64,000 nucleotides of DNA from Paenibacillus sp. PAMC 26794. GTDB lineage: Bacteria; Bacillota; Bacilli; Paenibacillales; Paenibacillaceae. The translations under genes were made by a program, and so were the position numbers. This document shows, piece by piece, positions 18,089 through 26,341 of the stretch (its first letter is position 1; each line of letters opens with the position of its first letter). Where the stretch lies: assembly GCF_000316035.1 (NCBI RefSeq), contig NZ_ANHX01000003.1, positions 106,588 to 170,587 on the forward strand, given 5' to 3'. Below the pieces are notes generated by a model, which did not search any database, was not told the DNA's origin, and saw nothing but the letters and a program-made list of their open reading frames with translations.

Positions 18089-20002
18089 ATGAAAGGATGG
18101 TTAGAAGCCATTCAGTGGTGGAATAAAAATCAGGTGAAGCTCATGGACATTCGTCATCTGGTCTTGAAGCCGGGACAGGTACTTAAGCCGTATGTCCTGC
18201 CAGCCCATGCTTTTTTGCTGATGGTCAGAGGAGAAGCCATTGTTAATATGGGCAAAGAAAAGCTCAGGTCCACCCAGACGCAGGTTCTGCATGGTGTCAA
18301 AGGCACAACTATACATATCCATTGTCTGGATGTCCCCTTGGAATATTATCTGATTCTATATAAACCCCGGCCAAGCTCCACTGGTACCGACCCGTCGAGA
18401 GTGGAAAACGTACAACAGGAGTATGAATTTTCCCCGCATCAGTATTATTTTGCAGCAACATATCCGCTGTCGCTAATTCCCATAATGGAGAGAATGCATG
18501 AATGCTGGGCAAGCGGCGAAGAATTGGACAGGTTGCAGGTTACAGGACTGTTGTATCAGTTTGTATACGAACAGTTTCGTCAATGGAAGCAGGCGAGTGA
18601 TCAGGTAGCTGATCCTCCAGAATTAGCCGAGCAGATTGCAGCATACATTCAGGAGCACTACGCACATCCCGTGTCCATGGAGGAGATGGCGGCCCAATTT
18701 CATTACAGCAGTCATTATCTGGCACGGGTATTCAAGCGCAAATTCGGATGTAGTCCGATGGATTACGTCATCCAAACCCGGTTGAACCGAGCCAAAGTAT
18801 TGCTAACAGAGACAGATACTCCGATTCGTGATGTGGCTGAGAGCGTCGGATATAAAGATTTGTACTACTTTAGCCGAATCTTCAAACGAATGATGGGAGA
18901 AACTCCCGCTCAATATACAATGCACAGTCATCTGCTTAAAGGTTCAAATCGTACCAATAAGAAGTCGGAATCGTTCATTGCTGGAGAACTCACACAACGC
19001 TATATTGATAATAACGATAATCATTATCAATACAACACTTGGAGCGTGAATGACTTGAATGTTCGTTTTAAGCCTACTTTGGCGGTCAGTTTATTATTTA
19101 GTTTATCCCTGCTATTAGCAGCTTGCGGGGGAGGAGCTGATCCACAGTCAACAGCAAAGGAAGATGCTCCACTGCCTGCAACCAAAATGTATACCGACGC
19201 ATCGGGGAGAACGGTTGAGATTCCAGCCCAATCTGCCAAACCGGTTGTGATCACATATGGTGGGTATTTGCTGCCACTCGGAATGAAGCCTGCGGGTGCC
19301 AACAAGGAAACACTGGATCTGTACCCGGAAGAGATGGCTAATGTGCCGGATATCGGATCAGGAACGGGGAACGTAGAAGTGGTCTCGGATCTGGAGCCAG
19401 ATCTGATCATCGTACCGGATTATACAAGCACGGAAGTGATCGGCAACTATGAGAAAATTGCGCCCACGATTACGGTAGCCTGGGGCGGTGACCCGGATGT
19501 GATCAACACCCTGAGAACGATGGGTGAGATTATGGATCGGAAAGAGGAAGCAGAGCGATGGATTGCTACCTTTGAAGATAAATTGAAGGGGATTCGGGAT
19601 GAACTGAACATCAATATTGAACCGGGAACCACGGCCATGTCCTTTGTCATCTACAACAAGGAGGTATTACTTGGGGGAGAAGGCGGCACATTGGGCAAGC
19701 TGATATACCAGGATTTCGGATTTGATATGCCTGAACAGTACAAAGCCTATGCAGATGGTGGAACCGTGCTCTCATTGGAGAAGCTGGCGGATAAACCTGC
19801 AGACTACTTCTTCACCCAGATGGAAGATGAAGAGATGGAGCAGATGATGGAACTATTCAATGAACCGGTGTATCAGAGTATTCCTGCGATCAAAAATCAT
19901 CGGATCATTAATGTTTCTCGCAACTATTGGAATTATGGACCGTATCTGGTCGACAAGGGGCTGGATAGCCTGATTGAGCAAGTGAGCAAGCTACAGGAAT
20001 AA
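18089..20002 (+). CDS. AraC regulator fused in frame to a siderophore-binding lipoprotein
   Basis: A single open frame of 637 aa. Residues 1-100 are the cupin-like N-domain shared with the Btr-like proteins at 40876 and 46471 (AHAFLLMVRGEA). Residues 190-290 are the AraC double helix-turn-helix (VSMEEMAAQFHYSSHYLARV; IRDVAESVGYKDLYYFSRIF). A linker of about 30 residues follows, and its DNA is a Fur box. Then comes a lipoprotein signal (LAVSLLFSLSLLLAAC, Cys346) and a FepB/FhuD-type iron-siderophore-binding domain to the end. In relatives these are two genes separated by a Fur-controlled promoter; here no stop codon lies between them. It could give one membrane-tethered regulator, two products through the internal start at 19055, or reflect a lost stop. 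ATG 18089 follows GAGGTGG. Confidence 0.8.
   Translation: MKGWLEAIQWWNKNQVKLMDIRHLVLKPGQVLKPYVLPAHAFLLMVRGEAIVNMGKEKLRSTQTQVLHGVKGTTIHIHCLDVPLEYYLILYKPRPSSTGTDPSRVENVQQEYEFSPHQYYFAATYPLSLIPIMERMHECWASGEELDRLQVTGLLYQFVYEQFRQWKQASDQVADPPELAEQIAAYIQEHYAHPVSMEEMAAQFHYSSHYLARVFKRKFGCSPMDYVIQTRLNRAKVLLTETDTPIRDVAESVGYKDLYYFSRIFKRMMGETPAQYTMHSHLLKGSNRTNKKSESFIAGELTQRYIDNNDNHYQYNTWSVNDLNVRFKPTLAVSLLFSLSLLLAACGGGADPQSTAKEDAPLPATKMYTDASGRTVEIPAQSAKPVVITYGGYLLPLGMKPAGANKETLDLYPEEMANVPDIGSGTGNVEVVSDLEPDLIIVPDYTSTEVIGNYEKIAPTITVAWGGDPDVINTLRTMGEIMDRKEEAERWIATFEDKLKGIRDELNINIEPGTTAMSFVIYNKEVLLGGEGGTLGKLIYQDFGFDMPEQYKAYADGGTVLSLEKLADKPADYFFTQMEDEEMEQMMELFNEPVYQSIPAIKNHRIINVSRNYWNYGPYLVDKGLDSLIEQVSKLQE
19004..19031 (+). 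promoter_or_regulatory. Fur box inside the coding frame
   Basis: Overlapping 7-1-7 palindromes centred on GATAATCATTATC, with a further GATAAT on the left, make a near-ideal Fur box. It lies inside the long ORF, 24 bases before the internal TTG start of the lipoprotein. This strongly suggests that the lipoprotein has, or had, its own iron-regulated promoter. Confidence 0.92.
19055..20002 (+). CDS. Internal start: iron-siderophore-binding lipoprotein
   Basis: Alternative product of 315 aa from TTG 19055, same frame as the long ORF. GGAG lies ten bases upstream. From this start the protein begins NVRFKPTLAVSLLFSLSLLL, then AAC, a correct lipoprotein signal with lipid Cys24. A type III binding-protein fold follows: TDASGRTVEIPAQSAKPVV, then DLEPDLIIVPDYTSTE and KIAPTITVAWGG. 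It would be anchored outside the cell to deliver ferric siderophore to an ABC importer. No permease gene adjoins, so it would have to use one elsewhere, such as the double FecCD permease at 50212. I list it separately because the Fur box and ribosome site support it. Confidence 0.7.
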   Translation: MNVRFKPTLAVSLLFSLSLLLAACGGGADPQSTAKEDAPLPATKMYTDASGRTVEIPAQSAKPVVITYGGYLLPLGMKPAGANKETLDLYPEEMANVPDIGSGTGNVEVVSDLEPDLIIVPDYTSTEVIGNYEKIAPTITVAWGGDPDVINTLRTMGEIMDRKEEAERWIATFEDKLKGIRDELNINIEPGTTAMSFVIYNKEVLLGGEGGTLGKLIYQDFGFDMPEQYKAYADGGTVLSLEKLADKPADYFFTQMEDEEMEQMMELFNEPVYQSIPAIKNHRIINVSRNYWNYGPYLVDKGLDSLIEQVSKLQE

Positions 20003-20049
20003 AGAACATTTTATTCTAGAAGTTTGACGCGAATCACGTCATATCAGAG

Positions 20050-20084
20050 CAGGTCATAGGTGAAATCACCTATGGTCTGTTTTG
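20050..20084 (+). terminator. Terminator after the AraC-lipoprotein ORF
   Basis: CAGGTCATAGGT and ACCTATGGTCTG pair (two wobbles) around GAAATC, followed by TTTTG. Confidence 0.8.
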
Positions 20085-20179
20085 TTATATCTTCAGTTCT
20101 GTATATAATTAAAGCTTAAAACCCATGGAACATTCGGAGTGATATGATGTTATATATTGAATTGTGTAAAAAAAGATAT

Positions 20180-20193
20180 TGCGAACGCTTTCA
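20180..20193 (+). promoter_or_regulatory. cre-like CcpA site before the second antiterminator leader
   Basis: TGCGAACGCTTTCA fits the cre consensus TGWAANCGNTNWCA except at positions 3 and 4. It lies about 150 bases before the RAT and would give carbon catabolite repression of the leader transcript. Confidence 0.55.
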
Positions 20194-20220
20194 TTATGTG
20201 CTAACATCATCATAACAACA

Positions 20221-20251
20221 GGATTGTAACCGTGTTTTAGGGCAATACCTG
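20221..20251 (+). promoter_or_regulatory. Degenerate RAT-like sequence
   Basis: GGATTGTAACCG, a loop, then GGGCAATACCTG resembles both halves of the antiterminator RNA at 20333. No T-run terminator follows, so it may be a decayed duplicate. Confidence 0.35.
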
Positions 20252-20332
20252 TGTCAGTTCATTCGTTGGTTCTTTGTTCATCAAACGATTGATTGCGTTT
20301 ACATTTTCATATGGAATGAGCCTCATTCCTCA

Positions 20333-20362
20333 GGGTTGTTACTGATTGCAGGCAAAACCTGA
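20333..20362 (+). promoter_or_regulatory. Second LicT/BglG-type RAT
   Basis: GGGTTGTTACTG, loop ATTGCA, GGCAAAACCTGAA is an almost exact antiterminator RNA site, overlapping the terminator that starts at 20356. The next gene is a secreted carboxylesterase 265 bases downstream, not a PTS gene. Between them an AAAGGAG at about 20479 has no start codon after it. The whole 20003-20626 gap thus holds a terminator, cre, two RAT-like sites and this orphan ribosome site. Confidence 0.88.
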
Positions 20363-20421
20363 ATTGAGGGCAGTAGACCACGCTAAAGCGATGTCTGTTT
20401 GCCTTCGGTTCAGGTTTTTTT
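20356..20421 (+). terminator. Leader terminator paired with the second RAT
   Basis: AACCTGAA near the start pairs with TTCAGGTT near the end, with inner pairings such as GGGCAG with CTGTTTGCC, followed by T7. Transcription into the esterase region should depend on antitermination. Confidence 0.85.
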
Positions 20422-20626
20422 ATATAAAAAAATGCCTGATGGCATGACCGCAAGCGCCGTAGCAGATATTTCGAGCAGAAAGGAGCGCAGCAGATTTAAT
20501 TTTTCCTAAATAGAGATATAGACTCATCCAGACATTGGAATACTGATTCTTAGATACGCATCTCAAATGGACATTCCAATGAACTTATCCCATCACACAC
20601 TATTCGACAGCGAGGAGATTTATGAC

Positions 20627-22870
20627 ATGAAAACCATTAAACGTTCGATTGCCGTAGCAACAATTTTGGGGTTATGTGTATCCAGTTTACCGGCTTATTC
20701 AGCAGGCAACACAGGACCTACTTCTTCAGCAGCGATGGACAAGCTGATCCAATCGGAGCTTATTCGCGGCAGCGGTCAAGGTGTTAATGCGGCGTATCTG
20801 AACAAAAAGGCTACACGCATTCAGGCCGCAGTACTTTACTTGCGTTTGTCCGGATTGGAGAAAGAAGCACTCGCCTATCAGGGAACGGAAACGTATGACG
20901 ATGCGGCTCAGGCAGGCAAAGTATTGCAACCAGTCGTTGGCTATTTGAAGCAGCATCCGTATGTGGCTGAGATCGTAACAGGAACGGAGAAGTTTGAACC
21001 TAATGCACCGCTTACAGCGGAAGGTTACGCCGAAATGCTGCTGAAGGTGCTTGGATATGAAGCGGGTACGGATTATGAGCAAGGAGCAGCTTCCACCTAT
21101 GCGGCTGGGAAAGGAATCAAGGCGCTTCAAGGGAAGGGAGCGAGTCAACTTACCAATCGCCTGATGGCAGAGGCGACCGCACAGGCTTTGCAGACACAGC
21201 TCAAGAATGGCAGCGGAACTTTGGAGCAGAGCTGGTTGAAACATAAAGAAGCTGGAGCATTCAAACCTCAAACGGTGCAACAGACCAAGTATGGCGCAAT
21301 TGATGGCAAAACCTATGAGCAATATGGCACGCTCGGCTGGCTCGGTGTTCCTTACGCGGCACCTCCGGTAGGTGAACTGCGATGGAAAGCTCCGCAAGAA
21401 CCGGAATCATGGACTGGAACCAGATCGGCTAAGGAATTTGCAGCGAACAGCTTGCAGATCTCCGGCAAGAATACAGTAGGCAGCGAGGATTCGTTGTATC
21501 TCAATATCTGGCGTCCCGACACAACCAGTTCGAAACTTCCGGTTATGGTGTTCCTGCACGGCGGCGGGAATATGACCGGATCAGGTAAAGATTTTCAAGG
21601 TGAACAGCTTGCACGGAGCACCAACAGCATCATTATTTCCGTGAACTACCGCTTGGGAGCCCTCGGATTCTTCGAGAATGCAGCACTGAAAACAGGCAAT
21701 GCCCTGGATGACTCCGGTAACTATGGTCTGCTTGACGCATTCCGTGCATTGGAGTGGGTACAGGATAATATCGAAGGTTTTGGCGGAGATACAGGCAATG
21801 TTACATTAGCCGGGCAATCTGCTGGTGCACGGGATGTGCTGGCAACTCTGATCTCTCCACTTAGCAAAGGATTGTATCAAAAAGCAGTTGCTTTCAGCGG
21901 AGGATTGACGACAGCATCACCGGAAGAAGGTGAGCAAAAATCCGAGGATGTACTTGTGAAGCTACTCGTGCAAGAGGGGAAAGCGGCTAATGCAGAAGAA
22001 GCAAAAGCATGGATTGGCAAGCAATCTCAGACACAGCTGGAGAGCTACCTGCGTGCACTGCCTGCGGACAAGTTGGTCACAGCGTTTGGTGCAACCGCAA
22101 TCCGTATGGACCCATTCCCGCATCTGTTCCGTGATGGCACAGTGATTCCAAAAGAAGGATTTGACGCCATCAATAACGGCAATTATAAGAAAGTACCTGT
22201 ATTACTGGGCAGCTTGGAAACGGAGTTCTCCGGTTTTGCCTTCGGTGATCCAAACTTCTCTCCATCGATTACGGATGGAACCCTGTTCACCGATAAAACC
22301 AAGGCGGAACAATATGCTGCTGCGTTGAAATACGGTAGCGAAGCTTATGCAGGCTTTAATGCAGAGCGTGTAGCGGAACAATTGACAAGTGAAGCAGGTC
22401 AACCGCCGGTATATGCGTATCGTTTTGCATGGGGTACACAACCTGGGGTCATCTCTGAGCGTTTGCTTACGTTACTTGGCGCACCGCATGGTGCGGATAT
22501 GGACTTCTATACAGGACACGCAGACGGAATTGCTGCCTATTTTCCTGAGGGGTACTTTAGCGATACGAACAAACCAGGACGTGATCAGTTATCCGCCGCG
22601 ATGGCAGCATACCTGAAGCAGTTCCTGTATACAGGCAATCCAGGTACGGGTGGGTCATCTGATCTAGCGGCATGGACACCTTGGACGAAAGATGCTCAAG
22701 CCCCAATCATGCGTCTGGATGCAAGCAATACAACGGCAGAGATTGGCATGTCCACACAATATAATCAAGGCAAAGAAGCCGTTATGGCAAAGATGAAAAA
22801 AGAATTGCCTGAAGAAACGTATAAACTGTTGACGGAAAAAGTGTTCGCAGGTCGTTTCTTCTGGGAATAA
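20627..22870 (+). CDS. Secreted type-B carboxylesterase with N-terminal SLH-like region
   Basis: 747 aa. A signal peptide (KTIKRSIAVATILGLCV, cleaved near SAG) is followed by a region of about 200 residues resembling S-layer-homology modules, though weak. The carboxylesterase/para-nitrobenzyl esterase domain covers about 220-740: PYAAPPVGELRWKAP, EDSLYLNIWRP, oxyanion HGGG, nucleophile Ser398 in GQSAG, His621 in GAPHGADMDF. The nucleophile elbow has Gln where GESAG is usual. It likely hydrolyses ester side groups on plant polymers or small esters outside the cell. ATG 20627 has GAGGAG upstream; earlier in-frame ATGs lack a site and a signal. Upstream RAT and cre suggest sugar-dependent control, unusual for an esterase. 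Confidence 0.87.
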   Translation: MKTIKRSIAVATILGLCVSSLPAYSAGNTGPTSSAAMDKLIQSELIRGSGQGVNAAYLNKKATRIQAAVLYLRLSGLEKEALAYQGTETYDDAAQAGKVLQPVVGYLKQHPYVAEIVTGTEKFEPNAPLTAEGYAEMLLKVLGYEAGTDYEQGAASTYAAGKGIKALQGKGASQLTNRLMAEATAQALQTQLKNGSGTLEQSWLKHKEAGAFKPQTVQQTKYGAIDGKTYEQYGTLGWLGVPYAAPPVGELRWKAPQEPESWTGTRSAKEFAANSLQISGKNTVGSEDSLYLNIWRPDTTSSKLPVMVFLHGGGNMTGSGKDFQGEQLARSTNSIIISVNYRLGALGFFENAALKTGNALDDSGNYGLLDAFRALEWVQDNIEGFGGDTGNVTLAGQSAGARDVLATLISPLSKGLYQKAVAFSGGLTTASPEEGEQKSEDVLVKLLVQEGKAANAEEAKAWIGKQSQTQLESYLRALPADKLVTAFGATAIRMDPFPHLFRDGTVIPKEGFDAINNGNYKKVPVLLGSLETEFSGFAFGDPNFSPSITDGTLFTDKTKAEQYAAALKYGSEAYAGFNAERVAEQLTSEAGQPPVYAYRFAWGTQPGVISERLLTLLGAPHGADMDFYTGHADGIAAYFPEGYFSDTNKPGRDQLSAAMAAYLKQFLYTGNPGTGGSSDLAAWTPWTKDAQAPIMRLDASNTTAEIGMSTQYNQGKEAVMAKMKKELPEETYKLLTEKVFAGRFFWE

Positions 22871-22906
22871 GGATTGCCGGATAGGAAGGCATATATAGAT
22901 AAATTG

Positions 22907-22939
22907 AAAGCCAAGGGAGCATGTTCTCTTGGCTTTTTT
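22907..22939 (+). terminator. Terminator after the carboxylesterase gene
   Basis: AAAGCCAAGgGA and TCtCTTGGCTTT arms are followed by T6. Confidence 0.9.
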
Positions 22940-23017
22940 GTACTGTTCGTTATACTTAAATATGGTATTGTTGTAAATATAAATTAATAAGATATGGGAA
23001 AGGGGAAAACGTACATT

Positions 23018-23230
23018 ATGGATGGAGTTAGTAATTTTGGTATTGCAGGTATTATAACGCTATTAATTTTCTTTATTATGATTGGTCTTGTATTATATCT
23101 GGTTTTCTATCTCGTGATGAAGAGGTCTGGCGTCAAAGAGGAAGTATCCGCATTAAGGATGGAAGTGCGAGTATTACAAGAGGAAGTAGAGCGGAACAGG
23201 CGGGAATTGGAAAATATGAAGCGTCGATAA
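23018..23230 (+). CDS. Small membrane protein with coiled coil
   Basis: 70 aa. One hydrophobic helix at about 8-33 (IAGIITLLIFFIMIGLVLYL) is followed by a charged heptad segment (KEEVSALRMEVRVLQEEVER) likely to form a coiled coil. ATG 23018 has AAAGGGG about 12 bases upstream; an earlier in-frame ATG at 22994 has none. No family recognised; the layout recalls small Bacillus membrane proteins of unknown role. Monocistronic. Confidence 0.65.
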   Translation: MDGVSNFGIAGIITLLIFFIMIGLVLYLVFYLVMKRSGVKEEVSALRMEVRVLQEEVERNRRELENMKRR

Positions 23231-23251
23231 CCTTTGCAGCATTATATGTGG

Positions 23252-23305
23252 GTACGCGGAATAGCGCGTACAATAGTATGAGAGGATAGGGGCTTTTCGC
23301 CCCTA
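23252..23305. repeat. Two short inverted repeats between convergent genes
   Basis: GTACGCG/CGCGTAC (23252-23271) and TAGGGGC/GCCCCTA (23287-23305) could form hairpins ending the convergent transcripts of the small membrane protein and the propeller gene. Neither has a T-run. Confidence 0.5.
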
Positions 23306-23364
23306 CCTACTCAATACAACGTGACACCGTTCAGTTCATCCTTTGCATACCAAGGATACTCGAT

Positions 23365-24951
23365 CTATTTCTTGGCAAAAAAACTAAGCGTTCCGGTGCT
23401 TTCATCTGCACTCACAAACAGGCTGCGTCCGTTAACACGATGAATTCCCTCTGGTGATTCTCCGGCTGTAGGAATAAGACCCAGGTAGTCCGGATTGACC
23501 GGATCAGCAAGATCGAAGAACAAAATGGCATCTGCCCGTTCAGAAGCTACGGCTGCATACGTAGTGCCGTCTACAGTAGCAACGGTCAGGTTCTCGACTT
23601 CGCTGCCCTTGTTGGGACTGCGATCATCGGGATACAAGCCAACCATGGCAGTTGCCTCGTCAATGAGGTTCTGGCTATCATACATCCGCTGGCCTTGCAG
23701 ATCCCAGACAGCAATATTACGTCCGCCTGCTTTTACACCATCCTCAAATTCATTCTTGCCCAAGTCCCCTTCATTGGCTGTCAGCAGGTATTTACCATCT
23801 GCCGAGAAAGCAATCCCATCCGGTTCATAACGAGCTGTCAATGTCTCTTTAAACTGAACGATACCTTCATCTTTCAGATCGGCTTGATGTGAAGTAGTAC
23901 CAAGCGCGAAGATCGAGCTGATCTTTTTGGTCTCCAGATCTACGATAGCAACGACATTGTTTTCCTGTAACGTGATGGCTGCTGTTTTACTATCTGGACT
24001 AATGGCAACATACTCCGGTTGTGGATCATGCGGATAGATGGCGCCTTCTACATTGTCCAGAGAGACCGACAAGTTGGTGATTGCACCCTCCAATACGTTC
24101 CCGCCAGCAAAAGATACAACCATAATGCTACCCGGACGTTTGGTGTTGGCATAGTCAATTTCATCCGCAGCTTTATTCAGTTCTTCATCCTCTATCGCGA
24201 TCACCGCATGCAGACCGTCAGGTGACAGTGCAATCGAGTCAGGACCAATGCCCAGTTCATACGTTTTGACGGTTTTGTAGGTTGTCAGATCCACAATGGC
24301 AAGCAACCCGTTGTTTGCTTCGCTGTCTGTATCCCCTGTACGAATAACAGCAAGACCGTATTTGCCATCTTTGGACACGGTTACGCTTGTAACTTCAGCT
24401 TTGGCGGAGAGGTCATGGAAGCTGACCGTCTTCAGTACGTTGATGTTTTTCAGGTCAGCAATATCCAGTATGGCAATGCTACCATTGTCCGCTTCGGTTA
24501 CGAGCAGGCGCTGTCCATCTGGCGTAGAGGCTGATATTTCTGCTTTGCCACCAGGCATCTGAAACGATGCGGTCTGTTCAAAACCGGTTTTATTTTGTTT
24601 CAGGATCAGTTGATCCGTAATTAATTTTAGCGTTTGTGGAGATACATACGTTGTACCTTTGGTGATGTAGCTTTTACTGTCCAAAGGAGTTTTCACACCG
24701 TTGATGGTGGCTGATGACGTTCCTACAGGAAGTTGTACTTTAGTATCTGCGATCTGGATATCAACACTGCGACTGCTTCCGTTCCATGTGACCGTACCCT
24801 GCATATTTTGGATGGCTGTGCGCAGTACGACATGATCGTTGGCGGGTTTAGTTGCGTCAGCGGCATGAATCATTGATGTGTAGCTGGATGCTCCTGCGGT
24901 AAGAATGGCAGTCATCGACAGAACGGCAAGCCATTGATTTCTCTTTTTCAA
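23365..24951 (-). CDS. Secreted beta-propeller protein with copper-amine-oxidase-like N-domain
   Basis: 528 aa. After a signal peptide (ending SYTSMIHAAD) residues 35-125 match the copper amine oxidase N-terminal-like domain found in many Paenibacillus exported proteins (SITKGTTYVSPQTL-like element). Residues 130-528 form a seven-bladed YVTN/choice-of-anchor-I-type propeller with repeated blades, e.g. STPDGQRLLVTEADNGSIAI, ALSPDGLHAVIAIEDEEL, AFSADGKYLLTANEGDLG. No catalytic function is evident. TTG start with AAAGGGGA upstream. It could bind surface polymer or protein partners. Confidence 0.8.
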   Translation of the reverse strand: MKKRNQWLAVLSMTAILTAGASSYTSMIHAADATKPANDHVVLRTAIQNMQGTVTWNGSSRSVDIQIADTKVQLPVGTSSATINGVKTPLDSKSYITKGTTYVSPQTLKLITDQLILKQNKTGFEQTASFQMPGGKAEISASTPDGQRLLVTEADNGSIAILDIADLKNINVLKTVSFHDLSAKAEVTSVTVSKDGKYGLAVIRTGDTDSEANNGLLAIVDLTTYKTVKTYELGIGPDSIALSPDGLHAVIAIEDEELNKAADEIDYANTKRPGSIMVVSFAGGNVLEGAITNLSVSLDNVEGAIYPHDPQPEYVAISPDSKTAAITLQENNVVAIVDLETKKISSIFALGTTSHQADLKDEGIVQFKETLTARYEPDGIAFSADGKYLLTANEGDLGKNEFEDGVKAGGRNIAVWDLQGQRMYDSQNLIDEATAMVGLYPDDRSPNKGSEVENLTVATVDGTTYAAVASERADAILFFDLADPVNPDYLGLIPTAGESPEGIHRVNGRSLFVSADESTGTLSFFAKK

Positions 24952-25193
24952 TGTTCCAGATCCCCTTTATCGTTTCGTGTGTAATGAGTTGTACAATTGT
25001 TTTAGTATAGGGAGCTTATGTTAAGGAAAGTTAAGAGAAGTCTGCGATTTGTGTAAAAGGTTAGATAAGAGATATTTTTCCAAAATGGATATGTAAGTTA
25101 GTGTATAAAATGATGTTGCCACATGAAGAAAAAGCAGACGTGAACCTTCATATATATAGGACTGGTCGAACGGGAGAAAATACGCTAGAATTA

Positions 25194-25216
25194 TAATTGA
25201 GAATCATTATCAATTA
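25194..25216 (+). promoter_or_regulatory. Fur box before the AraC/MFS unit
   Basis: TAATTGAGAATCATTATCAATTA (23-base near-palindrome, core GAATCATTATC) overlaps a TATAAT at 25192-25197. It lies 55 bases before the AraC start. The 24952-25271 gap otherwise holds only the divergent propeller promoter region. Confidence 0.9.
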
Positions 25217-25271
25217 ATTCAGACTTTCTTTACAGGATAATCTGATCAAGATATAGGCGAGGTGAACACCC

Positions 25272-26231
25272 ATGCGCACGGATGATGCATTAGGCGTAGT
25301 ATATCAGCATTACCTGACCCAGGAACCTTATAGTCAGCAAGATGAACACACATATCTGCTCTCTCCCAAGGCGGGTAGCGGTAAGGTCAAAAGAGTGACA
25401 ACATACAGTGGCATTGAGATTTTGTATTCCCAGGTTGAATATCATCAGCCTTATCCTACGTATTTTGCGTCCGAGACGTCGATTGTGGAATTGCAATTTG
25501 CCTTGTCAGGAGAGCGATATGTGGATATATCCGGTCAGGATTATTCATTATCGATAGGACAAGGGGCCCTTATTTTTATGCATGATTTCGAAGCGTGGTT
25601 TCATCCTCCGGCAAGGGAGCTGTATACGTCCTTTTCGCTGGGGATTCCGGTTTCTCTGTTCAATTATGCTGCGGCACAACTGGGCGGTTTCAAGTCGATT
25701 GCGTTTAATCAGGTGTTAGGGCGAAAAGTGTTCAAGCCAATTGTATTTCAATTGGATAACCGGATACGAACGATGATCGACAATTTGATTGTAGAATTAA
25801 ACAACAGTTATCGATCATCCTTAATGATGGAAGCGACAGCCTTGGAGATCTTGAATCGATTTATGATCCAATTGTTTGATCTGGCGCCAATCCCCGCGGG
25901 ATTCTCCAGAGAGGACATCCGGAAGTTACATACGGCACGGGAGATTATGGAGGCCTGTATGGTAGATCCTCCATCTTTGCTAGCATTGTCCAGACAAGTA
26001 GGTCTTAACGATTTTAAATTAAAAAAAGGATTCAAGGCACTTTTCGGAAGCACGGTCTTCGAATATTTGCGTCAGGTTCGTCTCGACAACGCCATGAAAT
26101 TGCTACGCAATCAGGATAATAACGTCACCGAGGCCGCGATTGCGGTCGGTTACAGCAATGTCAGTGCCTTTTCACAGCAATTTTATCGTAAATTCGGCGT
26201 TAAGCCCTCCGAGATGAAAAAGATTTATTAA
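25272..26231 (+). CDS. AraC-family regulator, PchR/siderophore-responsive type
   Basis: 319 aa. The long N-terminal domain (about 1-210) has the layout of PchR/YbtA-like sensors of ferric siderophores (IVELQFALSGERYVDISGQD, then LIFMHDFEAWFHPP). The double helix-turn-helix covers 215-319: LLALSRQVGLNDFKLKKGFK, TEAAIAVGYSNVSAFSQQFY, RKFGVKPSEMKK. A Fur box overlaps its promoter and an MFS gene follows on the same strand after 110 bases. So it probably activates siderophore uptake or export when iron is low. ATG after GCGAGGTG. Confidence 0.87.
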   Translation: MRTDDALGVVYQHYLTQEPYSQQDEHTYLLSPKAGSGKVKRVTTYSGIEILYSQVEYHQPYPTYFASETSIVELQFALSGERYVDISGQDYSLSIGQGALIFMHDFEAWFHPPARELYTSFSLGIPVSLFNYAAAQLGGFKSIAFNQVLGRKVFKPIVFQLDNRIRTMIDNLIVELNNSYRSSLMMEATALEILNRFMIQLFDLAPIPAGFSREDIRKLHTAREIMEACMVDPPSLLALSRQVGLNDFKLKKGFKALFGSTVFEYLRQVRLDNAMKLLRNQDNNVTEAAIAVGYSNVSAFSQQFYRKFGVKPSEMKKIY

Positions 26232-26341
26232 TAATCCGTCTTGCCGTGAATTGTTCCGTATAGAGGCAGTGGGGATTCATTCCGCCTTGTATACTCCAGG
26301 TACAGTGGATACTGTACTGAAATATAGAGGAGTGTATAAGC

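Noticed and set aside
20726..21397. 223-codon minus-strand frame inside the carboxylesterase gene
   Set aside because: Shadow frame; Cys/Arg-rich translation without family features.
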